This document shows positions 15,127 through 15,413 of a stretch of 15,413 bases of DNA, piece after piece. Every line of letters starts with the position of its first letter. The first letter of the stretch is position 1. Made by a program: the position numbers and the translations under genes. The stretch covers positions 1 through 15,413 of the forward strand of contig CAZYAN010000070.1 of assembly GCA_964645585.1 (NCBI GenBank), written 5' to 3'. Source of the DNA: DATGSL01 sp964645585. GTDB taxonomy: Bacteria; Verrucomicrobiota; Verrucomicrobiia; Opitutales; T3Sed10-336. Below the pieces are notes generated by a model. It was not told where the DNA came from. It worked only from the letters and a program-made list of their open reading frames with translations, and did no database searches.

Positions 15127-15323
15127 GGATGCGGTGTGTGAAAAATATTCGGCGTGCCTCCAAGGAAAAGGGACAACCTTAGGCACCCTTCGGAGGCAGG
15201 CAAGGAGGATTTTGTCGATGCCCCCGCTTGCTGGCGCCAGAAAACGAGTTAGACTGGATTTTTCGCGTTGACGGAGGCGTCAATACCTTATCGGTTGTCC
15301 ATTCCCTTTGCAAGGCACTCAAC
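15127..15323. promoter_or_regulatory. Divergent promoter region of nuoB and tRNA-Ser
   Basis: This 197-base gap must hold the promoters for the nuo genes (-) and the tRNA (+). The clearest element is the perfect inverted repeat TTGACGGAGGCGTCAA at 15268-15283. Each arm (TTGACG) resembles a -35 box, one per direction, but no good -10 box lies 16-18 bases from either. It could also be a protein-binding operator. Confidence 0.35.

Positions 15324-15413
<90 letters not shown>

Overview
The window looks like a chromosomal segment of a Gram-negative bacterium of the PVC superphylum, most likely a Verrucomicrobiota member. The basis is inference from gene content. The aerobic ribonucleotide reductase pair is chlamydia-like: a very long NrdA with stacked N-terminal ATP-cone regions, and an NrdB without the radical tyrosine. 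There is also a proton-pumping NADH dehydrogenase cluster and a predicted outer-membrane barrel protein, which implies a diderm envelope. No 16S rRNA or other decisive marker is present, so the phylum call is moderate.

Layout. Positions 1-880 are a gene-poor, eroded stretch. It holds the possible tail of an unknown gene, a start-less coding fragment on the + strand, and a truncated RES-domain toxin fragment on the - strand that abuts it tail to tail. Positions 921-5924 hold the deoxyribonucleotide module on the - strand: tandem NrdR-box-like sites, nrdB, a small four-helix-bundle (23S rRNA intervening-sequence family) gene inside an AT-rich repeat-bounded cassette, nrdA, and a strong intrinsic terminator. 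Positions 6252-8006 are a + strand three-gene operon: an ECF-type sigma factor, a one-span membrane protein coupled to it by an ATGA overlap, and an exported charged repeat protein rich in proline, histidine and aspartate. A hairpin then separates this operon from a convergent outer-membrane beta-barrel gene (8128-8619, -). Positions 8939-15126 carry nuoB-C-D-E-F-G on the - strand, transcribed from nuoB towards nuoG. This is the complete peripheral (NADH-oxidising plus connecting) arm of Complex I except NuoI; no nuoA, nuoH or membrane-arm gene is in the window. A complete tRNA-Ser(GGA) with encoded CCA (15324-15413, +) is divergent from nuoB.

How the genes work together. NrdA and NrdB together make dNDPs; the NrdR-like boxes and the ATP cones suggest control by the cell's (d)ATP level at both transcription and activity. 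The Nuo proteins oxidise NADH and pass electrons through FMN and a chain of Fe-S clusters to quinone. The sigma-factor operon looks like an envelope-sensing unit. The most notable points are the Leu at the NrdB radical site, the four-helix-bundle cassette immediately before the nrdA start codon, the NrdR-type operator, the sigma/membrane/exported-repeat-protein operon, and the RES-toxin remnant. I did not find a clearly new multi-gene system.
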